DNA of 60,676 nucleotides, taken from NCBI RefSeq assembly GCF_011250565.1, contig NZ_JAANMS010000027.1, positions 1 through 60,676 on the forward strand. Reading direction: 5' to 3'. Below, piece by piece: positions 34,763 through 42,963 of the stretch. Numbering within the stretch: position 1 is the stretch's first letter; every line of letters starts with the position of its first letter. The translations under genes were made by a program, and so were the position numbers. This DNA comes from Nocardioides sp. IC4_145. GTDB lineage: Bacteria; Actinomycetota; Actinomycetes; Propionibacteriales; Nocardioidaceae. Below the pieces are notes generated by a model. It made no database searches. It was not told the DNA's origin and saw only the letters and a list, made by a program, of their open reading frames with translations.

Positions 34763-35215
34763 TCAGGTGAGGTCGTCGTACGACGTCTGGCCGGTCTCGG
34801 CGAGCCGCCGCTCCACCCGGAGCACCGCCACCTCGTGCTCGGGGTCACCGCTCATCGCGGCCGCCAGCCGGAGGTGGGGCAGCGCCTCGGCCAGTCGAGC
34901 CTGCCGCTCGAGCGCCCGGCCCAGAGCGTGGCGCGCCCAGTCGTCGTCGGGGTTCTCGTCGACCAGCGAGGCCAGCTCCTCCTCGGCGCGACCCAGCTGC
35001 GCGCGCAGCAGGTACGCCCACGCCCGCAGCGACCGCAGCCCGGTGTTGCCCGGCTCCTGCTCCAGCGCCGGCTCGATCACCGCGAGCGCCTCGACGGGCG
35101 CGCGTCGGGCGAGGAGGTCGTGGGCGGTGCGGTACGCCGACTCGTGGCCGCGCTGGCCCGGGAAGACCAACGGGGGCGCCTTCAGCTCCTCGGGCACGTG
35201 GTTCGGCTCGTCCAT
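34763..35215 (-). CDS. Tetratricopeptide-repeat protein
   Basis: A 150-residue helical protein with three TPR-like helix pairs: AYRTAHDLLARRAPVEALAV, GLRSLRAWAYLLRAQLGRAE and DWARHALGRALERQARLAEA. Such repeats mediate protein-protein contacts; the partner is unknown. The start ATG 35215 is preceded by TAGGTT at 7 bases, another leaderless-type promoter. It is divergent from rnpB, 55 bases away. Confidence 0.8.
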   Translation of the reverse strand: MDEPNHVPEELKAPPLVFPGQRGHESAYRTAHDLLARRAPVEALAVIEPALEQEPGNTGLRSLRAWAYLLRAQLGRAEEELASLVDENPDDDWARHALGRALERQARLAEALPHLRLAAAMSGDPEHEVAVLRVERRLAETGQTSYDDLT

Positions 35216-35222
35216 GCGGTCC

Positions 35223-35228
35223 AACCTA
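35223..35228 (-). promoter_or_regulatory. Candidate leaderless -10 (TAGGTT) for the TPR gene
   Basis: TAGGTT on the minus strand, 7 bases before ATG 35215. Confidence 0.38.
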
Positions 35229-35270
35229 CGACGCGTGCGGCGGCGGTCGGGACTGTGCGATCCTTGCCGT

Positions 35271-35676
35271 GCGGATGGGCTGGCCGGGCGACCGCGGCGC
35301 ACCCCCGGGTGCGACGAGGAAGGTCCGGGCTCCACAGGGCAGGGTGGTGGGTAACACCCACCCGGGGTGACCCGCGGGACAGTGCCACAGAGAACAGACC
35401 GCCTCCCGGCTCCGGCCGGGCGGCAAGGGTGAAACGGTGGTGCAAGAGACCACCAGCGACCCGGGCGACCGGGTCGGCTCGGTAAACCCCACCCGGAGCA
35501 AGGTCAAGAAGTCGTGGGTCCGCCCACGATGCGTGCACGTTCGAGGGCTGCCCGCCCGAGTGCACGGGTAGACCGCTGGAGGGCGTCGGCAACGGCGCTC
35601 GTAGATGGATGGTCGCCCCCCGATGCCCCGCGAGGGGCCCGGGGACAGAACCCGGCCTACAGGCCAGCCCGTCCGC
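35271..35676 (+). ncRNA. rnpB: RNase P RNA (type A)
   Basis: About 406 nt. The ends pair as P1: GCGGATGGGCTGGCC at the 5' end with GGCCAGCCCGTCCGC at the 3' end, with one G-T pair. The universal core is visible: GAGGAAGGTCCGGGCTCC near the 5' side, ACAGTGCCACAGAGAACAG, GGTGAAACGGTGG, GGTAAACCCCACC and the 3' conserved block AGAACCCGGCCTACA. It is the catalytic RNA that removes 5' leaders from tRNA precursors. Ends are placed by the P1 pairing and are approximate by a few bases. Confidence 0.95.
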
Positions 35677-35751
35677 ACCACTGGCTCCGCCCTGCGCCGC
35701 CCTGCGGCTGGGCGTGCGCGCCGGGACAGGTACGGACCGGCACGACCCCGG

Positions 35752-35907
35752 TTACTGCGCGTCGTCCTCCGGCACGGTGCCGCCGACATCGCCCCCGGGC
35801 TCGTCACCGACGACATCGCGCTCCTTCGCGATCGACTCGTCGGCGGGCTCGTCTGCCACCTCGGACATGTCGAGTGCGGGCGGCGTCTCGGCGTTGTTCT
35901 CGGTCAT
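35752..35907 (-). CDS. Small acidic protein beside rnpB
   Basis: A 51-residue reading frame, mostly Asp, Glu, Ala, Pro and Gly (for example ALDMSEVADEPADESIAKE). Third codon positions are almost all G or C, as in the true genes here, while the other frames have scattered stops. No ribosome site stands out before ATG 35907 and no family is recognised. It would be highly negatively charged and probably unfolded. Confidence 0.5.
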   Translation of the reverse strand: MTENNAETPPALDMSEVADEPADESIAKERDVVGDEPGGDVGGTVPEDDAQ

Positions 35908-36011
35908 GTGGGCCCAGTGCCCACCGCCCGCGGCTCGATCCGCACCCGCGGCCTGGTCGACCGCCCTGGCGGGCCCGGCCGCCCACGACGGGTGGCGCGT
36001 CAGCCGCTCCG

Positions 36012-36017
36012 TAGGCT
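36012..36017 (+). promoter_or_regulatory. Candidate leaderless -10 (TAGGCT)
   Basis: TAGGCT ends 6 bases before ATG 36024. Confidence 0.38.
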
Positions 36018-36023
36018 CACCCC

Positions 36024-36224
36024 ATGACCGAACGCCGACTCGTCCTGGTCCGCATCACCGCGGCGGAGATGCCGACGTCGGGGGCCGCGGCGGCCTTCGA
36101 GCTGCCCGACAGCGTGCTGACCATGCTCGACGAGGGATGGACGGTCCTGAACCACACGACCGGTTTCCCCGATCTCTCCGGCGACATGGTCGTCTCGTTG
36201 TACTGCGAGCGGCCCGCGGCCTAG
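36024..36224 (+). CDS. Small hypothetical protein
   Basis: A 66-residue protein (RRLVLVRITAAEMPTSGAAA and so on) with predicted beta-alpha-beta character and one Cys near the end (LYCERP). No family recognised. Coding is supported by high GC at third positions and by TAGGCT 6 bases before the ATG. Confidence 0.55.
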   Translation: MTERRLVLVRITAAEMPTSGAAAAFELPDSVLTMLDEGWTVLNHTTGFPDLSGDMVVSLYCERPAA

Positions 36225-36309
36225 CCGCGGGCGTCCGTAGGGGGCGTCCCACGGACGGGAGCCGGCCGATCCGGATGGAACCCCGGCCCTCCCGGGCCGC
36301 GTCTACCCC

Positions 36310-36825
36310 GTGATGGACGAGACGGAGTTCGCGGCGTACGCCGACGAGGCGTGGCCGACGCTGGTGCGCGCGGCGGTGTTCCTGGGCTGCAGGCTGCCCG
36401 ACGCGGAGGACGCGGCGCAGACGACGCTGGTGAAGTGCTTCCGGTCGTGGACCAAGGTGACCGGCGCCGACAACCGGGAGGCCTACGTCTACCGGATGCT
36501 CGTCAACACCGTCCGCGACAGCCACCGCCGACCGTGGCGCCGCGAGCGCTCCTCCGCCGACGTCCCGGAGCACGACAGGCACCGCTCGCACGACCCCCAC
36601 GCCGCCGTCGAGGTCACCGACGCCGTGCACCGAGCGCTGGGCGGACTGAGCAAGGTCAACCGCGACGTGGTGGTGCTGCGCTACTTCGTCCAGCTCACCG
36701 AGGCCCAGACCGCGGCCGCGCTCGACGTCGCCCCCGGCACCGTCAAGAGCCGGCTCTCCCGCGCGCTCGCCCAGCTCGCCACCGACCACCACCTCGCCGA
36801 CCTGACCGGGAGGACCTCCTCGTGA
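36310..36825 (+). CDS. SigE-family ECF RNA polymerase sigma factor
   Basis: A 171-residue ECF sigma factor with region 2 (LPDAEDAAQTTLVKCFRSW, then AYVYRMLVNTVRD) and region 4 (LSKVNRDVVVLRYFVQLTEAQTAAAL followed by APGTVKSRLSRAL). This is the SigE-like branch common in Streptomyces and Nocardioides. GTG 36310 or ATG 36313 could start it. The stop overlaps the GTG of the membrane beta-propeller gene (GTGA), so the two proteins are made together. Confidence 0.9.
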   Translation: MMDETEFAAYADEAWPTLVRAAVFLGCRLPDAEDAAQTTLVKCFRSWTKVTGADNREAYVYRMLVNTVRDSHRRPWRRERSSADVPEHDRHRSHDPHAAVEVTDAVHRALGGLSKVNRDVVVLRYFVQLTEAQTAAALDVAPGTVKSRLSRALAQLATDHHLADLTGRTSS

Positions 36826-38816
36826 CCGACCTCGAGCGCCTCTGGGACGACGTCCCCGTCGGCCCCGCCCCCACCGACCGCATCCTCCGCGCCGCCCGCC
36901 GCGAGCAGCGGGCCTGGCGCCGTCCCCTGCTCCGCTCCACCGGGACGGTCCTCGCCCTGGGCGCGCTCGCCGCCGCCTTCGTCGCCGGCACGTCGGTCAC
37001 GGGCGGCCCCCGGGACCCGGGAGGTACGCCGGGTGCGGGCGGAGCCGGCGACGTCGCGGAGTTCTCCGGCGCGCTCGTCGCGGCCGGGTCGTGCGAGGCG
37101 CTGCTGGAGCACTACGTCGACGCCGGCCAGGAGCTGGTCGGCCCATGGGGCTGGGAGGGTGCCTGGCCGACGGAGCTGGCGATGGAGCTCAACGGCGGCG
37201 CGATCCCGCGCGGCGGCTTCGACGCGGGCAGGACGGCTCTCGCCGACCGGACCGCCGCCGAGGTCACCCGAGCCACCAGCAGCGACACCGGCACCAACGT
37301 CCAGGAGGCCGGGGTCGACGAGCCGGACCTGGTGAAGACCGACGGCGAGGTGCTCTACCGGTACGCCGACGGCCGGCTCACGTCGTACGACGTCACGGGC
37401 CCGGAGGTCGAGCGGATCGGCTCCGTGGCGCTACCCGGCATCAGCAACGCTGAGATCCTGCTCGCCGGCGAGACCGTCGCCGTGGTGGGCGACGACCGCG
37501 TGCAGGCCGTCGACGTCTCCGACCCGGCCGCGATGGAGCCCCGCACCCGGGTCGACCTCACCTCGCCGGTGGTGACCGCACGCCAGCACGGCGACCACCT
37601 CCGGCTGATCGTCTCGACCGGGCTGCCGGAGCTCGACTTCGTCCAGCCGGACCGGCGTCGTGGCGTCACGACCGCCGAGGCGCAGCGGCGCAACCGCGCG
37701 GTCGTCGCGGACACGACCATCGCCGACTGGCTGCCCCGCGCGTCGGTCGACCGCGGCCCCGAGGAGCAGCTCTCCGACTGCGCCGACGTCGCGATCCCCA
37801 GCACGACCGCCCCGCTGGGCACCACGACGGTGCTCGGGTTCGCCGCCGACGACGTCGCGACCTGGGACGTCACGGCGATCGCGGCCGACGCCGCCACCAC
37901 CTACTCCTCGACCGACCACCTCTACCTCGCGACGTCCTCCGTCTGGTCCGGGTGGGGATGCCGGGGCTTCTGCGCGAGCCGCGTCGTCCCGACCGCCGAC
38001 GACGGCGCCACCCAGGTCTTCGACCTCGAGCTCGACGGCACCGGCGCGACGTACGTCGGCGCCGGCCGCGTCGACGGGGCCGTCCGCGACCGCTGGGCGA
38101 TGGACGAGGTCGACGGCGTGCTCCGCCTCGCCCTCTCCCCCACCTCCGAGACCGGGCGCGGGAACGCGGTGGTCACCCTGCGCCGCGAGGGCGACGAGCT
38201 GCTCGAGGTCGGCCGGCTCGACGACATCGCGCCGGGCGAGGACATCACCGCCGTCCGCTGGTTCGACGACCTGGCGGTCCTGGTGACCTTCCGGCAGATC
38301 GACCCGCTCCACACGATCGACCTCTCCGACCCCACGACGCCGACGATGCTCGGGGAGCTCAAGATCCCCGGTTTCAGCTCCTACCTCCACCCCCTCGGCG
38401 AGCGCCGCCTCCTCGGCGTCGGCGAGGGCCCGGTCCCCGCCCGTGGCGGCCGGATGTCCTGGGGCGCGCAGGCCGGGCTCTTCGACGTCACCGACCTCAC
38501 CGACGTACGCCGCCTGGACACCGTCGACTACGCGCCCGGCTCGCGAGCCGGCGTCGCGACCGACCCGCGACAGCTGGCGTGGCTGCCGGCGATCCGCACG
38601 GTGGTGACCGTCGTCGCGCACGGCCGCGCCGGCCACGTGTCGGTCCTCCGGCTGGCCGACGGGCGGATGACCAACGAGCTGGTGCTCGCCGAGCGGGGCA
38701 GCGACGTCGACGCGGTGCGCGTGGTGCCGCTCGCCGGGGACCGGGTGGTGCTGGTGACCGAGGACGACGCGTCGTACCTCCCGCTCGAGAGCGGCGCGCC
38801 GGTCGCCGGTCGTTGA
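36822..38816 (+). CDS. Membrane-anchored beta-propeller domain protein coupled to a sigma factor
   Basis: A 664-residue protein. Residues 1-40 are charged and cytoplasmic (LERLWDDVPVGPAPTDRILR), then one membrane helix (TGTVLALGALAAAFVAGTSV), then a large extracytoplasmic domain. The latter has the C-terminal beta-propeller family marker GVDEPDLVKTDGEVLY, WD-like strands throughout, and cysteines in WGCRGFCASR. The layout (short cytoplasmic part, helix, outer sensor) is that of an anti-sigma factor, and the gene is coupled to a sigma gene, but no zinc-binding anti-sigma motif is present. The stop TGA lies inside a short palindromic repeat. Confidence 0.82.
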   Translation: MTDLERLWDDVPVGPAPTDRILRAARREQRAWRRPLLRSTGTVLALGALAAAFVAGTSVTGGPRDPGGTPGAGGAGDVAEFSGALVAAGSCEALLEHYVDAGQELVGPWGWEGAWPTELAMELNGGAIPRGGFDAGRTALADRTAAEVTRATSSDTGTNVQEAGVDEPDLVKTDGEVLYRYADGRLTSYDVTGPEVERIGSVALPGISNAEILLAGETVAVVGDDRVQAVDVSDPAAMEPRTRVDLTSPVVTARQHGDHLRLIVSTGLPELDFVQPDRRRGVTTAEAQRRNRAVVADTTIADWLPRASVDRGPEEQLSDCADVAIPSTTAPLGTTTVLGFAADDVATWDVTAIAADAATTYSSTDHLYLATSSVWSGWGCRGFCASRVVPTADDGATQVFDLELDGTGATYVGAGRVDGAVRDRWAMDEVDGVLRLALSPTSETGRGNAVVTLRREGDELLEVGRLDDIAPGEDITAVRWFDDLAVLVTFRQIDPLHTIDLSDPTTPTMLGELKIPGFSSYLHPLGERRLLGVGEGPVPARGGRMSWGAQAGLFDVTDLTDVRRLDTVDYAPGSRAGVATDPRQLAWLPAIRTVVTVVAHGRAGHVSVLRLADGRMTNELVLAERGSDVDAVRVVPLAGDRVVLVTEDDASYLPLESGAPVAGR

Positions 38817-38833
38817 GGCCTCTCGTCGATACC
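38808..38833. repeat. REP-like imperfect palindrome over a stop codon
   Basis: An element beginning GGTCGTTGAGGCC and ending CGATACC, symmetric about GAGGCCTC. It contains the stop TGA (38814-38816) of the beta-propeller gene. Compare the element at 50491-50524, which also begins GGTTGAGG, ends AACC and supplies a stop codon. Confidence 0.4.
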
Positions 38834-39003
38834 GTCCGAAAGGGTGGGTATCTGCGACGCGGTGTCGGCTACGGGGCCGTGTCCGGCGACGCCAGCGAGG
38901 GTGAACCCTCACCCTGCTGCGGCGACGCCGGCGCGGGCACGGCTCGGGGGCTGGCATGGGGTCCCCGGGCCGTGTCCTTCGACGCCGCCGGCACCCAGGA
39001 GCC

Positions 39004-41061
39004 TCAGCGCAGGTGGACGGCCACCAGCGCGACGTCGTCCTCGCGCCGCGGCGGCAGCATCCGGCGCAGCAGCTCGTCGCAGAAGGTCTCCAGGTCGCGC
39101 TCCTCGCGCACCAGGCCGGCGAGCCGCTCGGCGAGCAGGGCGAGGCCGACGTCGATCGACTGGTCCCGCCGCTCGACGAGCCCGTCGGTGTAGAGCAGGA
39201 CCGTCGAGCCGCGGCGCAGCTCCACCACCGACTCGGAGCGGTCGGTGTCCGGCTGCAGCCCCAGCAGCAGGCCCGCCTGGTCCTCGGCGAGGAAGTGCAC
39301 CTGCCCGGTCTCGTCGATGACCACGGGCGGCGGGTGGCCGGCGTTGGACCAGCGCACCCGGGTGGTCGCGGCGTCGTCGCCCGGCTCGAAGCGCACGATC
39401 GCGGCGGTCGCCGTCGTCGCCAGGTCGAGCACCTCGATCGCCTCGTCGACGCCGTGGAGGACGGCGGCCGGCCCGTCGCCGGTGTGCACGGCGATGCCCC
39501 GGAGCAGGCTGCGGATCTGCCCCATCGCCGCCGCCGCGTCGACGTCGTGCCCGACGACGTCGCCGATGACGACCACGGTCGTGCCGTCGCGCTGGTGGAA
39601 CGCGTCGTACCAGTCGCCGCCGACCTGCGCGGCCTGCGCCGCGGCCTCGTAGCGCACGACCACCTCGAGCGTCTCCGAGGGCGGGGGGTCGGTCATCATG
39701 CTGCGCTGCAGCGTGGCCGCGAGGTCCCGCTGCTCTGCGTAGAGGCGGGCGTTGTCAACGTGGACCCCGGCGCGCGCGGCGACCTCACCGACCAGCGCGA
39801 GGTCCTCCTCGTCGAACGTCCCCCGGCCGGTGTCGCGGAACAGCGAGACCAGCCCGACCGTGCGGTCGCGACCGTGCAGCGGGACGATCACCGCCGAGCC
39901 CGGCCCCAGTCCCTGGACCAGCTCGCGCGCCGGACCAGGCACGAGGACCCGCTCGATGGCCTCCGTCGCGCCCGAGGAGATGAGCACCGGGACCTCCGAC
40001 GACAGCGCACGCGCCACGAACGAGGCGTCGGTGAGCGAGGAGACCCGGAGCTCGGCGTACCGGTCGAGGTCGGGACGGCGGGCGGGGTCCACGTGCCACC
40101 ACCCGACGTCGCGCAGCCGCTCGCGCCAGTCCGCGCGCGCCGACTCCGAGACGAGGGTGACCACGCACCAGTCGGCGACCTCGGGCACCAGCACCTGCGC
40201 CAGCCGGCCGACCCCGACCTCGGGATCGAGCGTGCCGGTGAGGGCCTCGGAGACCGCCGCCAGCATCGCGGTGCGCCTACTGTCGCGGGCGAGCAGCACC
40301 TGGGCGGCATGCCGGTCGGTGACGTCGTTGAAGTAGACCGAGAGCCCGTCCGGCGTGGGCCAGGCACGGACCTCGTACCAGGCGTCGAGCGGCGGCGGGT
40401 AGTAGGCGTCGAAGGTGACCGGCTCCCCGCTGGCGGCAGCGTCCCGGTAGTGCCGCTCGAAGTCGCTGCCCACCGCGGCCGGGAACAGCTCCCAGATCAC
40501 GCCGCCGGCGAGCTGGCGGGTGACCCCGCCGAGGAGCTCGTGCGCGACCCGGTTGGCGTAGGTGAACCGCCACTCGCGGTCGAGGTGGAAGAACGCCGTC
40601 GGCATGGCCTCGAGCACGCGCTGCACCCGGGCCTCCCCGTCCTGGACGGCCGTGTTGTCGAACGCCGCCCCGAGCACGCGCTCGGCGCGGCCGTCCGGTC
40701 CGGCCAGCGCCCGGCCGCGCGCGACCACCCAGCAGGTCGTCCCGTCGGGGCGCAGCACGCGGTACTCCGCGGCGTACTCACCGCACGTCTCGACCGCGAG
40801 CCGCAGCGCCTCCGCGACGCGCGACCGGTCCTCGGGGTGGACCAGGGCCTCGAAGGCCTCGATCGTGGCGCCGAAGTGGTCGCGCCGTACGCCGAACAGC
40901 TCGAGCAGCCGGTCGTCCCACCGCAGCTCGCCGGTGACCAGGTCCCAGTCGAAGGCGCCGATCCCCGCGGCCGAGACGGCCAGCTCCCAGCGCACCCGCT
41001 CGGCGACCTCGTCGAGGGCGGGCGTCGGCGCACCGCCGGTCGCGTCCGACCGCATCTGCAC
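39004..41061 (-). CDS. PAS-PAS-GAF-PP2C (SpoIIE-type) serine phosphatase
   Basis: A 685-residue soluble regulator. Two PAS-like domains (about residues 25-140 and 145-260; FDWDLVTGELRWDDRLLELF and AMPTAFFHLDREWRFTYANR), a GAF domain (about 280-440) and a C-terminal SpoIIE/PP2C phosphatase with GGDWYDAFH, GDVVGHD and DDVALVAVHL, whose Asp residues bind Mn/Mg. Such proteins dephosphorylate STAS anti-anti-sigma factors, so the STAS/SigB pair at 13-14 kb is a plausible target. No RsbW-type kinase domain is fused. GTG 41061 has AGGAG seven bases upstream; ATG 41055 is the alternative. Confidence 0.88.
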   Translation of the reverse strand: MQMRSDATGGAPTPALDEVAERVRWELAVSAAGIGAFDWDLVTGELRWDDRLLELFGVRRDHFGATIEAFEALVHPEDRSRVAEALRLAVETCGEYAAEYRVLRPDGTTCWVVARGRALAGPDGRAERVLGAAFDNTAVQDGEARVQRVLEAMPTAFFHLDREWRFTYANRVAHELLGGVTRQLAGGVIWELFPAAVGSDFERHYRDAAASGEPVTFDAYYPPPLDAWYEVRAWPTPDGLSVYFNDVTDRHAAQVLLARDSRRTAMLAAVSEALTGTLDPEVGVGRLAQVLVPEVADWCVVTLVSESARADWRERLRDVGWWHVDPARRPDLDRYAELRVSSLTDASFVARALSSEVPVLISSGATEAIERVLVPGPARELVQGLGPGSAVIVPLHGRDRTVGLVSLFRDTGRGTFDEEDLALVGEVAARAGVHVDNARLYAEQRDLAATLQRSMMTDPPPSETLEVVVRYEAAAQAAQVGGDWYDAFHQRDGTTVVVIGDVVGHDVDAAAAMGQIRSLLRGIAVHTGDGPAAVLHGVDEAIEVLDLATTATAAIVRFEPGDDAATTRVRWSNAGHPPPVVIDETGQVHFLAEDQAGLLLGLQPDTDRSESVVELRRGSTVLLYTDGLVERRDQSIDVGLALLAERLAGLVREERDLETFCDELLRRMLPPRREDDVALVAVHLR

Positions 41062-41139
41062 CTGGTGGCTCCTGCCCTCGTAGGGACCCGATGGTCCCAC
41101 GAGGCACTGCGGCACCGCGCGCGAACCCCGGAAGTCGTC

Positions 41140-41165
41140 GTCTGTCCCGGCCGCGCCGGGGGTAC
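41140..41165 (+). promoter_or_regulatory. Candidate SigB/SigF-type promoter for the zinc alcohol dehydrogenase gene
   Basis: GTCT (41140-41143), 16 bp, GGGTAC (41160-41165), 36 bases before GTG 41201. It matches the loose consensus GNNT-N14-16-GGGTAC. Confidence 0.35.
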
Positions 41166-41200
41166 CTCGCCGACCTGACCCCGTCGACAGGAGCTGACAC

Positions 41201-42349
41201 GTGCGAGCGATGGTCTACCGAGGCCCCTACCGGGTGCGCGTGGAGGAGAAGCCCGACCCCCGCATCGAGCACCCCAACGACGCGATCGTGCGCGTCACCC
41301 GGGCCGCGATCTGCGGCTCGGACCTGCACCTCTACCACGGGATGATGCCGGACACCCGGGTCGGCCACACGTTCGGCCACGAGTTCATCGGCATCGTCGA
41401 GGAGGTCGGCTCGTCGGTCCAGAACCTGCAGGTCGGCGACAAGGTGATGGTGCCGTTCAACATCTTCTGCGGCTCCTGCTTCTACTGCGCCCGCGGGCTC
41501 TACTCCAACTGCCACAACGTCAACGCCAACGCCACGGCCGTGGGCGCGATCTACGGCTACTCCCACACCACAGGCGGGTACGACGGCGGGCAGGCCGAGC
41601 TCGTCCGCGTGCCGTTCGCCGACGTCGGCCCGTCGATCATCCCCGACTGGCTCGACGACGAGGACGCGCTGCTGATGACCGACGCGTTGGCGACCGCCTA
41701 CTTCGGCGCCCAGCTCGCCGAGATCAGCGAGGGCGACACCGTCGCCGTGCTCGGCGCCGGCCCGATCGGCCTGTACGCCGCGCGGAGCGCGTGGCTGATG
41801 GGTGCGGGTCGCGTGGTGGTCATCGACCAGCTGCCGGAGCGGCTGGAGAAGGCCCGTACGTTCGCGCACGCCGAGACGATCAACTTCAACCAGGTCGACG
41901 ACGTCGTCCTGGAGATGAAGAAGCAGACCGACCACCTCGGCTTCGACGCGGTCATCGACGCGGTCGGCGCGGAGGCCGACGGCAACATGACCCAGCACCT
42001 CACCTCGGCGCGGTTCAAGCTCCAGGGCGGGTCGCCGATCGCGCTGAACTGGGCGATCGACGGCGCGCGCAAGGGCGGGGTGATCTCGGTGATGGGCGCC
42101 TACGGCCCGATCTTCAGCTCGGTGAAGTTCGGCGACGCGCTCAACAAGGGGCTCACGCTGCGGATGAACCAGTGCCCGGTCAAGCGGCAGTGGCCGCGGC
42201 TGCTCGAGCACATCAGGAGCGGCTACTTCAAGCCCAGCGACATCGTCACGCACCGCATCCCGCTCGAGGACATCGCCGAGGCCTACCACCTGTTCTCGGC
42301 CAAGCTCGACGGCTGCATCAAGCCGGTCATCATCCCGGACGCGAGCTGA
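41201..42349 (+). CDS. Zinc-dependent alcohol dehydrogenase (glutathione-independent formaldehyde dehydrogenase-like)
   Basis: A 382-residue medium-chain dehydrogenase. Catalytic zinc ligands are in ICGSDLHLYHG and FGHEFIGIV; the structural zinc site is FCGSCFYCARGLYSNC with the four Cys; the NAD motif is VLGAGPIGLYAA. The inserted KKQTDHLGFDAVIDAVGAE region fits the long formaldehyde/threonine dehydrogenase-like branch. The alcohol is unknown. GTG 41201 follows AGGAG by eight bases. The next gene starts 14 bases later, so they form an operon. Confidence 0.88.
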   Translation: MRAMVYRGPYRVRVEEKPDPRIEHPNDAIVRVTRAAICGSDLHLYHGMMPDTRVGHTFGHEFIGIVEEVGSSVQNLQVGDKVMVPFNIFCGSCFYCARGLYSNCHNVNANATAVGAIYGYSHTTGGYDGGQAELVRVPFADVGPSIIPDWLDDEDALLMTDALATAYFGAQLAEISEGDTVAVLGAGPIGLYAARSAWLMGAGRVVVIDQLPERLEKARTFAHAETINFNQVDDVVLEMKKQTDHLGFDAVIDAVGAEADGNMTQHLTSARFKLQGGSPIALNWAIDGARKGGVISVMGAYGPIFSSVKFGDALNKGLTLRMNQCPVKRQWPRLLEHIRSGYFKPSDIVTHRIPLEDIAEAYHLFSAKLDGCIKPVIIPDAS

Positions 42350-42363
42350 AGGAGGCCCCGGTC

Positions 42364-42957
42364 ATGGACACCCCGATGGAGCGCACCGGCCACCCGCCCG
42401 TCTACACCCACCGCAAGCCGCCGCTGCCGGAGACGCCCGAGCAGCTGCGCGCGCGGATCCCCGGCTGGGGCGCCGACCTCGACCCGGCCGACCGGCCGTC
42501 GTACCCTCGCGAGATCGCGGCCGAGACCGGCGCGCACTGGGACCTCCCCGAGCCGCAGCCCGAGCACGGCGAGCGGGAGCGGTCGATGGAGCACGGGATG
42601 CTCACCCCGGTCTTCGGCACCGCCCAGCCGCTGCAGGGGCTGTCCGGCGTGGTCCGGCGCTACGCCTACCGACGGCACAGCGAGGGCAAGGCGGCGCACT
42701 GGCTGCTGCTCCTGGCGGCCGACCGGGTCGACGTCGCCGAGCACGTGCTGCGCTCGTTCGCCACGCTGCGCCCGGACAACCCGATCACCGAGACCGGCAT
42801 CCGCGCGGAGGTGAAGCACGGGTCGTCCCGCTTCGGGAAGGGCCGCTCGGACATCCGGCACCAGGCGATCGACCCGGTCGTCAACGGCGCGCCCTGGGTG
42901 GCCGGCGCGCTCGCCGCGGCCTGGGCGGTACGCCGCGTGGCGCGCCGGGCCGGCTGA
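42364..42957 (+). CDS. Conserved hypothetical protein in the alcohol dehydrogenase operon
   Basis: A 197-residue protein. The N-terminal half is Pro-rich (PPVYTHRKPPLPETPEQLRARIPGW). The middle is helical (SGVVRRYAYRRHSEGKAAHWLLLLAADRVDVAEHVL), and the C-terminus has an Ala-rich helix (WVAGALAAAWAVRRVARRAG) that could insert in a membrane. Function unknown. Its ATG lies 14 bases after the alcohol dehydrogenase stop, preceded by AAGGAGG. Confidence 0.72.
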   Translation: MDTPMERTGHPPVYTHRKPPLPETPEQLRARIPGWGADLDPADRPSYPREIAAETGAHWDLPEPQPEHGERERSMEHGMLTPVFGTAQPLQGLSGVVRRYAYRRHSEGKAAHWLLLLAADRVDVAEHVLRSFATLRPDNPITETGIRAEVKHGSSRFGKGRSDIRHQAIDPVVNGAPWVAGALAAAWAVRRVARRAG

Positions 42958-42963
42958 CCGGTC

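Noticed and set aside
38846..38851. GGGTAT that resembles a SigB-type -10
   Set aside because: No -35 at the right distance and no plus-strand gene downstream for more than 2 kb.
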